A stretch of DNA of 64,000 nt from Alistipes timonensis JC136 (GCF_900107675.1 NZ_FNRI01000004.1:1-64000), one strand, 5' to 3'. Counted from the stretch's first letter, positions 35,002 through 42,690 are shown. Notes: generated from the letters alone by a model not told the origin. Made by a program: numbers and translations.

Positions 35002-35557
35002 CTTTATATATTTTTGTTAATTTATAATCGGTGATTTGCCGGCGGCGCTCCGCGATAGCCTTGTAGAGGGCCTGTTCGCGGCGATGCAGGCGGGTGAGGG
35101 CGATGCAGGCCCGCTGTCGCTCCAGCGGGGGGAGTGGTATCTCGAACTCCTCGAGGTCAGCCTTGCTGAGCGAGGCGATGGCCGACCCTTGGGCCTGTGC
35201 CGTCAGCAGCTGCCGGGTGGATGGCAGGTTGAGGAATCCGCAGAGGTATTCGGGCAGGATGCGGGTCTGGTTGTCGATTCGGATAATCAGAAACGAGGGA
35301 GAGGCCACGCACGGCCCGAGTTGCGTCGGGGCGATGGCGCAGAAATTCTTGCCACCCTTGGCGGCGAGCAGCAGGTCGCTTTCTGTCAGCAGGTGGCGGG
35401 CAGCCTTGGAACTGACGGAGGTTGTCGGTCGGACGGTCGGACGGATGTTCCCCTCCTCGTCGAAATCGTTCACCTGAAGGTAGCAGGTGTCGGGCGAAGG
35501 GGCGCTTTTCAGGTAAACTCCCGTCTGGATGGTGGCAATATCTTTCAGTTTTACCAT
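34991..35557 (-). CDS. Short (half-size) type I S-like subunit
   Basis: 188 residues, less than half a normal S subunit. It contains one target-recognition-like domain (MVKLKDIATIQTGVYLK ... GSAIASLSKADLEEFEIPLPPLERQRA) and one helical spacer (RREQALYKAIAERRRQITDYKL). A second repeat is missing from the frame and nothing in the neighbouring sequence encodes it, so it looks intact, not broken. First gene of the RM operon, right behind a strong promoter. It could dimerise to give a palindromic target or pair with the full HsdS; neither is shown here. Confidence 0.85.
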   Translation of the reverse strand: MVKLKDIATIQTGVYLKSAPSPDTCYLQVNDFDEEGNIRPTVRPTTSVSSKAARHLLTESDLLLAAKGGKNFCAIAPTQLGPCVASPSFLIIRIDNQTRILPEYLCGFLNLPSTRQLLTAQAQGSAIASLSKADLEEFEIPLPPLERQRACIALTRLHRREQALYKAIAERRRQITDYKLTKIYKDER

Positions 35558-35579
35558 TTTTTTCTTTGTAGGTTTATTA

Positions 35580-35611
35580 CAAAAATATGTGTTTTGCCCG
35601 AGAAAAGCAAA
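35580..35611 (-). promoter_or_regulatory. Promoter of the restriction-modification operon
   Basis: Minus strand: -33 TTTG (35611-35608), exactly 20 bases, -7 TATTTTTG (35587-35580), 22 bases before the first start codon. The remaining gap to the relaxase gene (35612-35735) is AT-rich and shows no gene. Confidence 0.7.
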
Positions 35612-35735
35612 TTATTTTCGAAAAAAATCGCAATACAAACTCTACAAATGTTTCGATTAAGCGAGTTTCTTCACAGAGTGAAGAAAAATGTCCGGCTGTT
35701 CGACCGGATATTCTCTTTGTCTTTCGGGGCGGGCT

Positions 35736-37160
35736 TTACCGCTTGATGGTGTTGCGTCGGATGATGGGACGTTCGGGGCGGACGGGGTAGCCCAGGCGGG
35801 TCATGAGCTCCACATACCGTTGGCGGAACCAGGCGTGTGCGGGCTGGCGGTCGATGAGCAGCTGGAAGCCTCCGGGACCGTTCGGGTTGCGTTGCAGGCG
35901 GATCTCGGTATTCGAGACGTCGAAGCGGCGCGAATACTCCGGAGCGCGGAGTTCGCCCGAGACGTAGAGGGGCTTCATGGCGATAATTTCGCGGGCGCCC
36001 GACTCCGAGATCCCCATGTCGCGGCAGTATTCGCCCCAACTGATGAGCGTCTGCGTGTCGGGCAGCCAGTGTTCGATGCGGTCGAGTTTCGCCTGCAGCT
36101 GCTGTTCGGCCTGCTCATGCCGGGCCTTCTCCTCGCGGTTGGCGCGGTTCAGTGTTTCGGTCTGCTCGTGCAGGGCGGCGTTCTCCGCGTTGAGGCGGTC
36201 GATCTCCTGCTGCTGCCGCTTGACACGCGAGGTGCCGATCATCGCCCCGATCCCCTCGACGATGTTCGACCCGACCTCCGCCGCGGCGTTTTTCAGCCTG
36301 GCACCCTTCAACTCCCCCTTCACACTCTTCAGTTCGGCCTCGGTGCGGTTCAGCTCGGCGCTCTTCTGCGCCTGGAGCGTGGCGGTCTGTTCATACTCGG
36401 TGCGCACCTGCCGCTCCTGTTGTTTGAGCTGCTCGACGGCCTTCCGCTTCTGCTCTTCAAGGCGGAGCAGCGCGTCGATGTTCTCCTGCAGATCCTGCTG
36501 CTGGGAGATGGCCTGGCGGTAGAACTCCTGCGTGGTGATGTGGCGCGCCTCCGAACCGTCGATGCCGCGCTCCAGTCCGTATTTGGACATCGCCGCAGCG
36601 TAGCTGTCCTGGTACTGCTTGAGGCGGACGCGCGACATGACGTCGTCGGCGCAGAGACGGGGCCGGGCAGCGGGTTTCGGGCGGTAGTGCCGCTTGCTCG
36701 GGGATTCGGATGCGACGGTGCGGGCCTTGCGGCGCTCGCCCGTGACGATGGGCACCACGGCGGCGTGGATATGCGGGGTCGATTCGTCGCGATGCACGAC
36801 GGCTGAGACGACATTCTCTGCTCCGAAGGTCTCGCGCAGCCAGGCGAGGTTGTCGGCACACCACTCCGGAAGCCGCCCCTCCTCCTCGATGCGCTTCATC
36901 GCGTCGTGCGAACCGGTCAGCATGACGCGGATCACGCGCACCTGGTTCGTTCCGATCTTGCGCGTTAGACCTGCGTGTTCGAGTCGGTAGTTGATCGCCT
37001 CCGTGCGGTCGGCCACCTCCTCGGGGAACTCGATGAGCTCCTCGTTGAGGCAGGTGCGTTCGGGCGAAGCGTTGGTGGGTATCTTTGTGCGGGCGATGTG
37101 GGCGGTCATGGCCGCCTCGTTGCCCGGGGCTTTGTCGAGATGCAGGACGGCATATCCCAT
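35736..37160 (-). CDS. MobV-family relaxase (Mob/Pre)
   Basis: 474 residues. The N-terminal relaxase domain (about 1-200) carries the family motif HRDESTPHIH (His123, His130, His132) for metal binding, an N-terminal YAVLHLDKAPGN-type strand, and NxxL-type helices. A long coiled coil follows (about 220-350, Gln/Glu-rich). The C-terminal 100 residues are a Bacteroides-type extension. It nicks the element's oriT and pilots the strand through a helper conjugation system. It lies after a structured 245-base region, a likely oriT. Confidence 0.92.
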   Translation of the reverse strand: MGYAVLHLDKAPGNEAAMTAHIARTKIPTNASPERTCLNEELIEFPEEVADRTEAINYRLEHAGLTRKIGTNQVRVIRVMLTGSHDAMKRIEEEGRLPEWCADNLAWLRETFGAENVVSAVVHRDESTPHIHAAVVPIVTGERRKARTVASESPSKRHYRPKPAARPRLCADDVMSRVRLKQYQDSYAAAMSKYGLERGIDGSEARHITTQEFYRQAISQQQDLQENIDALLRLEEQKRKAVEQLKQQERQVRTEYEQTATLQAQKSAELNRTEAELKSVKGELKGARLKNAAAEVGSNIVEGIGAMIGTSRVKRQQQEIDRLNAENAALHEQTETLNRANREEKARHEQAEQQLQAKLDRIEHWLPDTQTLISWGEYCRDMGISESGAREIIAMKPLYVSGELRAPEYSRRFDVSNTEIRLQRNPNGPGGFQLLIDRQPAHAWFRQRYVELMTRLGYPVRPERPIIRRNTIKR

Positions 37161-37405
37161 GGTACGGTCGTTTTTCGGAGGGTTGTGTGGTTGAAGAAGG
37201 GACCGCCTCGGCGGTCGGCGTGCGCAGCACGACAGGGGGTGTCCAGAGGGGCCTGACCCTTTGGCCTATTGGGGCTTTTTCAGCGTCGGCGGGCCGATGC
37301 GTCGGAAAAAGCCCTAATAGGCTATGGCTTTTTCCTTGGGGGAAAAGCCGCGGTCGCGAAGCGGCCGATGGGTGGGCGACGGTTCCGGTGTCATTCCGGG
37401 TGACG
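37161..37405. other. Candidate origin of transfer (oriT) region
   Basis: A gene-free stretch between the primase and relaxase genes packed with inverted repeats. These are GACCGCC-TC-GGCGGTC (37201-37216); a long imperfect stem CCTATTGGGGCTTTTTC (37265-37281) with 37305-37321, 16 of 17 pairing, enclosing TCGGC-GG-GCCGA; and GGCTTTTTCC with GGGAAAAGCC (about 37327-37349). NBU-type elements have oriT immediately upstream of mob, as here. The nic site itself was not identified. Confidence 0.5.
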
Positions 37406-38290
37406 TTACAACTTGCGACCGCGACGACGCGGCGTGCGGGAAACCTTCGCGGACGATCGGAGTGATTCGTTCAGATCCTTGTGGGCACGGTAGCCCTCCG
37501 CACGGTCGATGACGGTCGCACCGGGCAGGGTGCTGCGCAGTCGTTCGAGGGTGAGGCGTCCCGCCTCGTCGTTGTCGAGGAAGGCGTGGATCGTGGTGTG
37601 GCGTGCGAGAAACGGAAGGGCGCGGGGAAGGTTGACCACGGAGTTAAGCACGGCGGTGTCGGCGGTTGGATCCGACTCGTGTTGCAGCGTCAGGTAGGAG
37701 AGCAGGTCGAAGAAGCCTTCGAAGAGCAGCGCCGTGTCGCCGTGCCGGTCGAAGGTCGTGATATTTTTCGGGGCGCTGCTCCCCTTGAACTGTGGATTGC
37801 GCAGCTCCCAGCCTCCGGCGTCGTTGCGGAAGCCGATGGCGAAGAAGCGCCGCTCGCCAACGGCGTAGTGAACCTCGCGGCACAGCGCTCCGGCCACGGC
37901 GGGGTCGATGCCGCGTTCGCGCAGATAACCGATCAGCGCCGGGTGGCGAATCTCCCCGACGCAGAGAATCCGCAGCGGGGAGTCTTTGCGCGGTGAGGTG
38001 GTCGGGAGGGGCTGGAAGGGGACTTCGTCTGCTGCCCCTTTGCGCAGGTGTCGGATAGCTTCTGCCATGCCGCACCCTTCGAGGCGCATGACCAGCTGGA
38101 GGAGCGTGCCCCCTTCGCCCAGCCCGAAGTCGTACCAGAGCCCCTTGTCGTAGCGGACGCTGAAACTGGGGGTGCGCTCTTCGCGCAGCGGTGAGAGGAA
38201 CATGCCATGGGTGGCGGTTTCGCGGTGGGGGTGCAGTCCCCGGCGGAGGAGATACTCCCGGATGCCGATGCAATCTGTTGTCGTCTTCAT
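37406..38290 (-). CDS. Toprim-domain primase of the mobilizable element
   Basis: 294 residues from the ATG at 38290. The frame runs 107 codons further upstream but that part is the out-of-frame shadow of the next gene. The N terminus resembles a CHC2 primase module (GIREYLLRRGLHPHRE ... SPLREERTPSFSVRYDKGLWYDFGLGEGG) but lacks the zinc-binding cysteines. The Toprim fold follows: catalytic Glu in LLFEGFFDLLSYL and the DxD-like FLDNDEAG. NBU elements encode such primases in the same place. It probably primes the complementary strand after transfer. It starts 2 bases after the helix-turn-helix gene. Confidence 0.88.
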   Translation of the reverse strand: MKTTTDCIGIREYLLRRGLHPHRETATHGMFLSPLREERTPSFSVRYDKGLWYDFGLGEGGTLLQLVMRLEGCGMAEAIRHLRKGAADEVPFQPLPTTSPRKDSPLRILCVGEIRHPALIGYLRERGIDPAVAGALCREVHYAVGERRFFAIGFRNDAGGWELRNPQFKGSSAPKNITTFDRHGDTALLFEGFFDLLSYLTLQHESDPTADTAVLNSVVNLPRALPFLARHTTIHAFLDNDEAGRLTLERLRSTLPGATVIDRAEGYRAHKDLNESLRSSAKVSRTPRRRGRKL

Positions 38291-38292
38291 GG

Positions 38293-38583
38293 CTATCGGC
38301 TTTTGATGGGGACGATCCGGTGCAGTGCTGCTTCGACGTCGCTGTCGCGGAACAGCACGCGCCCGCCGATCTTGTGGGCGCGGATCCGGCCGCGGTTCAC
38401 CCAGTCGTTGAGCGTCACGAGCGAGATGCGCAGGCGGCGGGCCGTCTCGCGGCGGGTCAGATAGTTCGGCGTCTCGGCGGAGGGTTCGGGGTGGAGCTGC
38501 CGCAACTCGTCGCGCAGCGATTCGCGAATCATCTCCGAGAGCTGGTCGGCGGTCATGCCGCTCAGAAAGATTTCCTTGGTCAT
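38293..38583 (-). CDS. Excisionase-type helix-turn-helix protein
   Basis: 96 residues. The C-terminal half is a winged helix of the MerR/excisionase type (HTH_17): YLTRRETARRLRISLVTLNDWVNRGRIRAHKIGGRVLFRDSDVEAAL. The N-terminal helix (MTADQLSEMIRESLRDELRQL) may dimerise. In NBU-like elements, small proteins of this kind control excision. It is the first gene of the unit with the primase (2-base gap), and a cluster of GCCAAC repeats lies just upstream of it. Confidence 0.88.
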   Translation of the reverse strand: MTKEIFLSGMTADQLSEMIRESLRDELRQLHPEPSAETPNYLTRRETARRLRISLVTLNDWVNRGRIRAHKIGGRVLFRDSDVEAALHRIVPIKSR

Positions 38584-38660
38584 AACGATTCGAATTTGGT
38601 TGATGACGCAAAGAAAGGCTTTCCGAACCCCTCCCGAAAACGGCGAATGGCGTTACAAAT

Positions 38661-38750
38661 CAGCGCCAACCGATGCCAACCGGTGCCACACCGAAGACAT
38701 GCCGTCGGCCGTTTCCGGACTTTGGCATTCGTTTGCTTGGGTTGGCACTG
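38661..38750. repeat. GCCAAC repeat cluster (iteron-like)
   Basis: GCCAAC at 38665 and 38675 and GCCACA at 38685, a strict 10-base period. The inverted forms GCCAAA (38721-38726) and GCCAAC (38741-38746) lie on the other strand, 20 bases apart. All are in the 244-base gap between the two helix-turn-helix genes. This is typical of a protein-binding array on one face of the helix. Confidence 0.6.
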
Positions 38751-38776
38751 CCGTGTAATTGGATTCTGTTCTGGCT

Positions 38777-38809
38777 AAAAAAAGAGGACGGCACCCGCCG
38801 TCCTTTTTG
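38777..38809 (-). terminator. Terminator after the second helix-turn-helix gene
   Basis: AGGACGGC (38785-38792), loop ACCC, GCCGTCCT (38797-38804), flanked by A7 and T5 runs. It follows the stop of the 134-residue gene on the minus strand. Confidence 0.8.
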
Positions 38810-38827
38810 GTGATGTGGTTTTTGAAC

Positions 38828-39232
38828 CTATCGGAACCGTTCCAATACCTCCCGAACGGCATTGGCCGCAAAGAGGGTGTCGCCGCTGCTTGAGATCTGA
38901 ACGCGGCACGGCTCCAGCCATCCGTTCGTAATCCACCGGTCGAGCGTCGGACGTGCGACGCCCAGCGCCTCGGCCAGCTCCTTTTTGTTGAAGAGCCGGC
39001 TGCCGTTTACCATCAGATAGCGCTCGCCCTTGTGCACGCCCAGCCAGTAGTCGAAGCGGCGAAGGATTGCGTCGGCATCCTTCAGCTTCGGCTCATACCG
39101 TTCGTAAGCCCAGACGTGCAGGCTCGACGGATCGAATCCGGCAAACTCCGGCCGCTGGTGCAGCTCCCGGACGAGCGTTTCGAAGCTCTCCAGTTCGGAG
39201 GCCCGGATCGTTATTTTTCGGCGGCGCGGCAT
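38828..39232 (-). CDS. DNA-binding protein with C-terminal helix-turn-helix
   Basis: 134 residues. A helical N-terminal part (ASELESFETLVRELHQRPEF ... FDYWLGVHKGERYLMVNG) precedes an excisionase-like helix-turn-helix, LFNKKELAEALGVARPTLDRWITNGWLEPCRV, and a short wing. It sits directly after the AlbA_2 gene (6-base gap). In NBU-like elements, open reading frames at this position are excision or regulation factors. The exact role is inferred. Confidence 0.8.
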   Translation of the reverse strand: MPRRRKITIRASELESFETLVRELHQRPEFAGFDPSSLHVWAYERYEPKLKDADAILRRFDYWLGVHKGERYLMVNGSRLFNKKELAEALGVARPTLDRWITNGWLEPCRVQISSSGDTLFAANAVREVLERFR

Positions 39233-39238
39233 GGCTGG

Positions 39239-41137
39239 TTATCTCTTTTTTGCACGGTATCGCTGGTGGGGATGTTTCGGCATATTGGGATATTCTCGTT
39301 CCAATAACCCTTCAGCAACCATGATGGGTATGGCTCTGTTTTTCAGGTATCTTAGACTCTTTCCTACTTTGTTAGCTATGGTTTCCAGCGATTCAAAATC
39401 AACACATGCGAGCAGAATGGCTGTGTGCAATTCGCTGGATGATAATCTTCTCCGTCTCTCTCTACCTGGAGAACTAGCAACATTACTAGCAACATTACTA
39501 GCAACATTACTAGCAACATTACTAGCAACATTACTAGCAACATTACTAGCAACATTCCCGGGGAGTCCCCCCTCCCGGACTTTTTTATTGATTCTGTAGT
39601 GCGTGCCGCGGCCGATTCCCTCGGGAATGAGATATCGGTCGTTGCATAACTCTTTGAGCATCTTTGTGATATCGGCACTGTGCTTGTCCAATACCAATTG
39701 CATCCGATAGTTGGTGACCTCGCCCTCGCTGCAACAGGTTGCCAGTGTCATCAACTTGTTGTGTTCTATGGACGTTATATCCTCACCGAACAGGGATTTC
39801 AGATAGGAGATGACCTCATCAGACAACAAACTGACAAGGGGCAATGTCAATACGACTTTGTCGGGATGAGTGATCTCCTCGATTCGCGGGTTGCGGTAAT
39901 TTGCCTTTTTCCAACCTTGCATGATCTTGTCGGCACCGCTTCCGGCCTTTTCCGCTGAGCCGATCAGCATGAACATCGTTTGCAGGGCCTTGTTGCGGCA
40001 TACGCTGTTGCCTCCCTGATAATATTGGGCAATGGAGAGCAGCAGGGAGCCTGGATTGGAGAATATGTAACAATCCTTGTGTAGCTCGATCGTAATGTTT
40101 GAGTCAACCGAATAGTCGCAATGGACCAGTGCATTGATAAACGCTTCGCGTAGAGCCGTATGTGTCGGTGTTTCGTCCTCTCTGATGCCGTCCTTCAGGG
40201 CGAAAGGCTTGGGTAGGGCTGCGGCCAGCTTGGGATAGACCCGGTAGTAGAATTGAAACAGATTCGCCTCCCAGGTGCCGTCCGGGCAGATGCGGTCTGT
40301 CCAGCGGTCATCGGGGTTGGAACTGAAATATTCGCGGTAATCGGGAAAGTATTGCGGACATCCGTAGGCGTCGGTGATGCTGTCCGTTTTGCCAAACATC
40401 AATAGACCGGCAAGCGTCAGTCCCTCGATTTTCTTTCGTCGATCGATCTGATAACCTTTCAATTTCATCAGGAAATGTTTGTCGTCCAGCAGCAGCCACG
40501 GATGATCGGGGCTTTTGGTTGCGACCAACCGGCGGTATTGCTCAAGAGTTGCCTTGTCAATATCCTGCTCGATGGTAAATTCGGGCAGAATTTTGTAATC
40601 ACGGGGATGTTCCGTGCTATCGGCATCGGCGAACATACGCTTGATTTCACTTGCATCGCACCGATAGTCTCCTTCGTAATTCCGCTTGAATGTATTCTCG
40701 GGGTTGTTATGCAGATATACGGGAATCATGTTGCTAGGAGCCCGTGGCACATTGAACACCAGGACATAGCTCCCGTTGTATTCGCCATCCTGCACGTCTT
40801 TCTCCTGCAGGACGTTTGCACTGCAATGAGCCTTGTTGTTTACGTTGTCCCAAAACTCTTTTTTGTATTTGCGCGCCTGCTCCAGTGTGATGCCGTCAAG
40901 TGTGAATTTTCCGTCCTTCTCTTTGACGCCCAATACGATGACTCCACCTTGCGTATTGGCGAAAGCGGAGTAGGTCTCCCATAAGCTGCCCGGAAACCCG
41001 CCCCTAGCGGATTTGAACTCCACCTCGGCCGATTCACAGTCGGCCATCAGAGATTCGATTTTTTCTATAAAATCGTAGTTGTCGAACAGTGTTAATTCCT
41101 TCGTATCGTCTTTCATTGCATCAGTCTGTTTGAACAA
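39239..41137 (-). CDS. AlbA_2/Schlafen-type ATP-binding regulator with NVAS repeats
   Basis: 632 residues, with an alternative start at Met8. The N-terminal AlbA_2 (Schlafen-like) domain spans about 25-175 (ESAEVEFKSARGGFPGSLW, FANTQGGVIVLGVKE). The central GHKL-type ATPase region holds ALREAFINALVHCDYS and FSNPGSLL. The C-terminal part has helix-turn-helix elements on both sides of a tandem NVAS repeat (seven copies, about residue 530-557). Proteins of this kind are annotated as putative DNA-binding ATPases; some Schlafen-domain proteins act in phage defence. It is the second gene of the element, after the integrase. Confidence 0.85.
   Translation of the reverse strand: MFKQTDAMKDDTKELTLFDNYDFIEKIESLMADCESAEVEFKSARGGFPGSLWETYSAFANTQGGVIVLGVKEKDGKFTLDGITLEQARKYKKEFWDNVNNKAHCSANVLQEKDVQDGEYNGSYVLVFNVPRAPSNMIPVYLHNNPENTFKRNYEGDYRCDASEIKRMFADADSTEHPRDYKILPEFTIEQDIDKATLEQYRRLVATKSPDHPWLLLDDKHFLMKLKGYQIDRRKKIEGLTLAGLLMFGKTDSITDAYGCPQYFPDYREYFSSNPDDRWTDRICPDGTWEANLFQFYYRVYPKLAAALPKPFALKDGIREDETPTHTALREAFINALVHCDYSVDSNITIELHKDCYIFSNPGSLLLSIAQYYQGGNSVCRNKALQTMFMLIGSAEKAGSGADKIMQGWKKANYRNPRIEEITHPDKVVLTLPLVSLLSDEVISYLKSLFGEDITSIEHNKLMTLATCCSEGEVTNYRMQLVLDKHSADITKMLKELCNDRYLIPEGIGRGTHYRINKKVREGGLPGNVASNVASNVASNVASNVASNVASNVASSPGRERRRRLSSSELHTAILLACVDFESLETIANKVGKSLRYLKNRAIPIMVAEGLLEREYPNMPKHPHQRYRAKKR
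39473..39556 (-). repeat. In-frame 12-bp minisatellite, seven copies
   Basis: ACTAGCAACATT (plus strand) repeated seven times without a mismatch, encoding (Asn-Val-Ala-Ser)7. As the unit is a multiple of three, copy-number change keeps the frame and alters only the linker length. Confidence 0.97.
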
Positions 41138-41171
41138 AGTTAAGAAAATTCCCGGACAACACTCTTTCAGA

Positions 41172-42488
41172 TTATCGTGTTGTGTTGCTTGCCCCCGAAA
41201 AATAGGGGTGGCTCATCAACTCCATGGCGGTCTGCTCCTCGGTGATCTTGATGTACTTCATAAACTCCCGTTCGGTCTTGTGACCCGTAACCTTCATGAT
41301 GGCGATGGTCGGGGTCCCCGCCAGATACATGTTCGTTGCGCCGCTGCGCCGCGCCGTGTGGGTCTTCACCAGGTCGCACTTCTCGACCAGCCGGCTCTTC
41401 TTTTCGCCATTCTCGATGTAGGAGACCTCGACCTTCTCCGTGATGCCCGCCTCGCGCGCAATCTCCTTGATGAGGTGGTTCACCTTCTGTTCGTAGGTTC
41501 TCGGCAGCCGGTTGTCGTACTTCTCCAGGATGGCCTGCAGCTCGGGCCGGACCGGAATGACGACGTGGTTGCCGGTCTTCTGCTGCTTGAGGTCGATGAC
41601 CTGCTGCCCGTTCTCCAGCGTGCGGATGTTGCCTTCGTTGATGGTCGAGTAGTCGCTGAAGCGTTGCGTTGTGTAGCACCCCACCAGAAAGATGTCGCGG
41701 GCAACGTCCTTGTGCCGGTTTTTCGAGAGGTCGAGCGCGGCGATGGCCCGGATCTCCGACTCCGTCAGATAGATGTTCTCCACGTCGGCCGTCAGCACGC
41801 GGAACTTGCGGCTCTCGATGGCTCCGTTGTCGTGCAGACCCTCCTCGCGGGCCGCGCGCATGATGATCTTCAGCTCCTTGACGTGGCGGCCGATCGTATT
41901 GACGGAGTAGTTCTTGGCGGTGAACCAGGCGACGAAGTCATCGTAGAACTTCAGGTCGATGTCGGCAAAGTCGAACTGCTTGCGTTTGGCTTTGCAGTAC
42001 TCGTCGAACTGCACGACGAACCCCTTGTAGTTCTTGATGGTCGAGGGGCCGTAGCGGAGTTTGTGGATGTTCAGCCGGATGCCCTCCTCCATCTCGCGCG
42101 TGAAGCGGGCGATGTAGTCGCCTAGCGATTCACGGGTGCGGACGCGGCGGCCTGTGGTGAGACTGCGCGGGTGGTGGAAGCTGTAGATGATCTTCTCCAA
42201 CCGCGTCTTCGTCATTGCGTGCTCGGGATCCTTGGCAATCTCTCCGAGGATGTGGCTGCGCAGTTCGGAGAGATTCTTGGTCAGCTCGCGCCCCTGCTGT
42301 TCGGTGAAGTCGTCGGTAAAGGTGAAGCGGCTCTTGACCGTCTGCCGCTTGTTGTCCCAGGCGTCCGTCAGCACCATATATTGGCTGTCGACGTAGAACT
42401 GGTTGCCGCGGCCAACCGTGAAGAGAATTTGGATTTTGACCAGTTTGTTTTTCTGGGTCGAGCGGATGCGATAGCAGAATGAAGCCAT
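41172..42488 (-). CDS. Tyrosine recombinase (integrase)
   Basis: 438 residues. An N-terminal arm-binding region (1-105) and a SAM-like core-binding domain (about 115-225) precede the catalytic domain with the full set of residues: Arg276 (TTQRFSDYS), His377-x-x-Arg380 (HTARRSG), His403 (TGHKT) and the nucleophile Tyr412 (KYIKI). This is the Bacteroidota phage-integrase-like family with an extended linker. It should recombine the 16-bp core shared by tRNA-Cys and the distal end. It lies 176 bases from that end, the normal place for an integrase. Confidence 0.95.
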   Translation of the reverse strand: MASFCYRIRSTQKNKLVKIQILFTVGRGNQFYVDSQYMVLTDAWDNKRQTVKSRFTFTDDFTEQQGRELTKNLSELRSHILGEIAKDPEHAMTKTRLEKIIYSFHHPRSLTTGRRVRTRESLGDYIARFTREMEEGIRLNIHKLRYGPSTIKNYKGFVVQFDEYCKAKRKQFDFADIDLKFYDDFVAWFTAKNYSVNTIGRHVKELKIIMRAAREEGLHDNGAIESRKFRVLTADVENIYLTESEIRAIAALDLSKNRHKDVARDIFLVGCYTTQRFSDYSTINEGNIRTLENGQQVIDLKQQKTGNHVVIPVRPELQAILEKYDNRLPRTYEQKVNHLIKEIAREAGITEKVEVSYIENGEKKSRLVEKCDLVKTHTARRSGATNMYLAGTPTIAIMKVTGHKTEREFMKYIKITEEQTAMELMSHPYFSGASNTTR

Positions 42489-42511
42489 AGGTCAGGAGGT
42501 TTTATCTGCTG

Positions 42512-42519
42512 CAAATGTA
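42512..42519 (-). promoter_or_regulatory. Putative -7 box of the integrase gene
   Basis: The minus strand reads TACATTTG, 23 bases before the ATG. The -33 region falls inside the arm-type repeat (42525-42546), so integrase bound to its arm site could block its own promoter. Confidence 0.45.
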
Positions 42520-42524
42520 ATCAT

Positions 42525-42546
42525 TTTTGTCATACATTTGTCATAC
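42525..42546 (+). repeat. Putative integrase arm-type site, right
   Basis: The same two TTTGTCATAC units as at 26194-26215, identical over 22 bases and in the same orientation, 117 bases inside the distal core repeat. Confidence 0.6.
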
Positions 42547-42663
42547 ATCGGCCGAATTTTCGAAAACTTCCAGACCTCGCAGTTTATGAAAAACGGCTGT
42601 AAAATACTGATATATAGATAAAATAAAATTAAAATCGGTAAAATTCGATTCGAATTTATGGCG

Positions 42664-42679
42664 TCCGCTTCAGACCTCA
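42664..42679 (+). repeat. Attachment site copy at the distal end
   Basis: TCCGCTTCAGACCTCA, identical to 26135-26150. It is not preceded by tRNA sequence, so it marks the old chromosomal junction. Between the integrase start and this site (42489-42663) no gene is seen. Confidence 0.9.
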
Positions 42680-42690
42680 ATTTGAGAGCG

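Larger units (their letters stand above)
26135..42679 (-). mobile_element. NBU-like integrative mobilizable element in tRNA-Cys
   Basis: A 16.5 kb element between two 16-bp direct repeats, one of which keeps the tRNA intact. Gene order from the distal end is integrase, AlbA_2 ATPase, two helix-turn-helix proteins, Toprim primase, MobV relaxase, then the type I restriction-modification cargo, all on the minus strand. The int-orf-orf-primase-mob order is that of Bacteroides NBU elements, which are excised and transferred with help from a conjugative element. No conjugation (tra) genes are present, so it should be mobilizable rather than self-transmissible. Inferred from att repeats, gene content and integrase. 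Confidence 0.9.

Noticed and set aside
31034..35557. Invertible hsdS phase-variation locus (shufflon)
   Set aside because: No inverted repeat was seen between the short and full S genes and no recombinase is next to them; both lie on the same strand.
34991..35557. Short S gene as a pseudogene
   Set aside because: It has a good promoter, its own start and stop, overlaps hsdM in an ordered way, and ends naturally after a complete helical spacer.
37406..38611. 401-codon version of the primase
   Set aside because: The first 107 codons are Arg/Pro-rich and lie over the helix-turn-helix gene in another frame; the ATG at 38290 gives the recognisable N terminus.
39473..39556. Possible CRISPR or intergenic satellite
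   Set aside because: The repeats are contiguous, 12 bp, and lie in frame inside a protein gene.
42664..42679. A second, broken tRNA gene
   Set aside because: Only the last 14 bases of tRNA-Cys plus two are present and upstream sequence has no tRNA features; it is an att copy.
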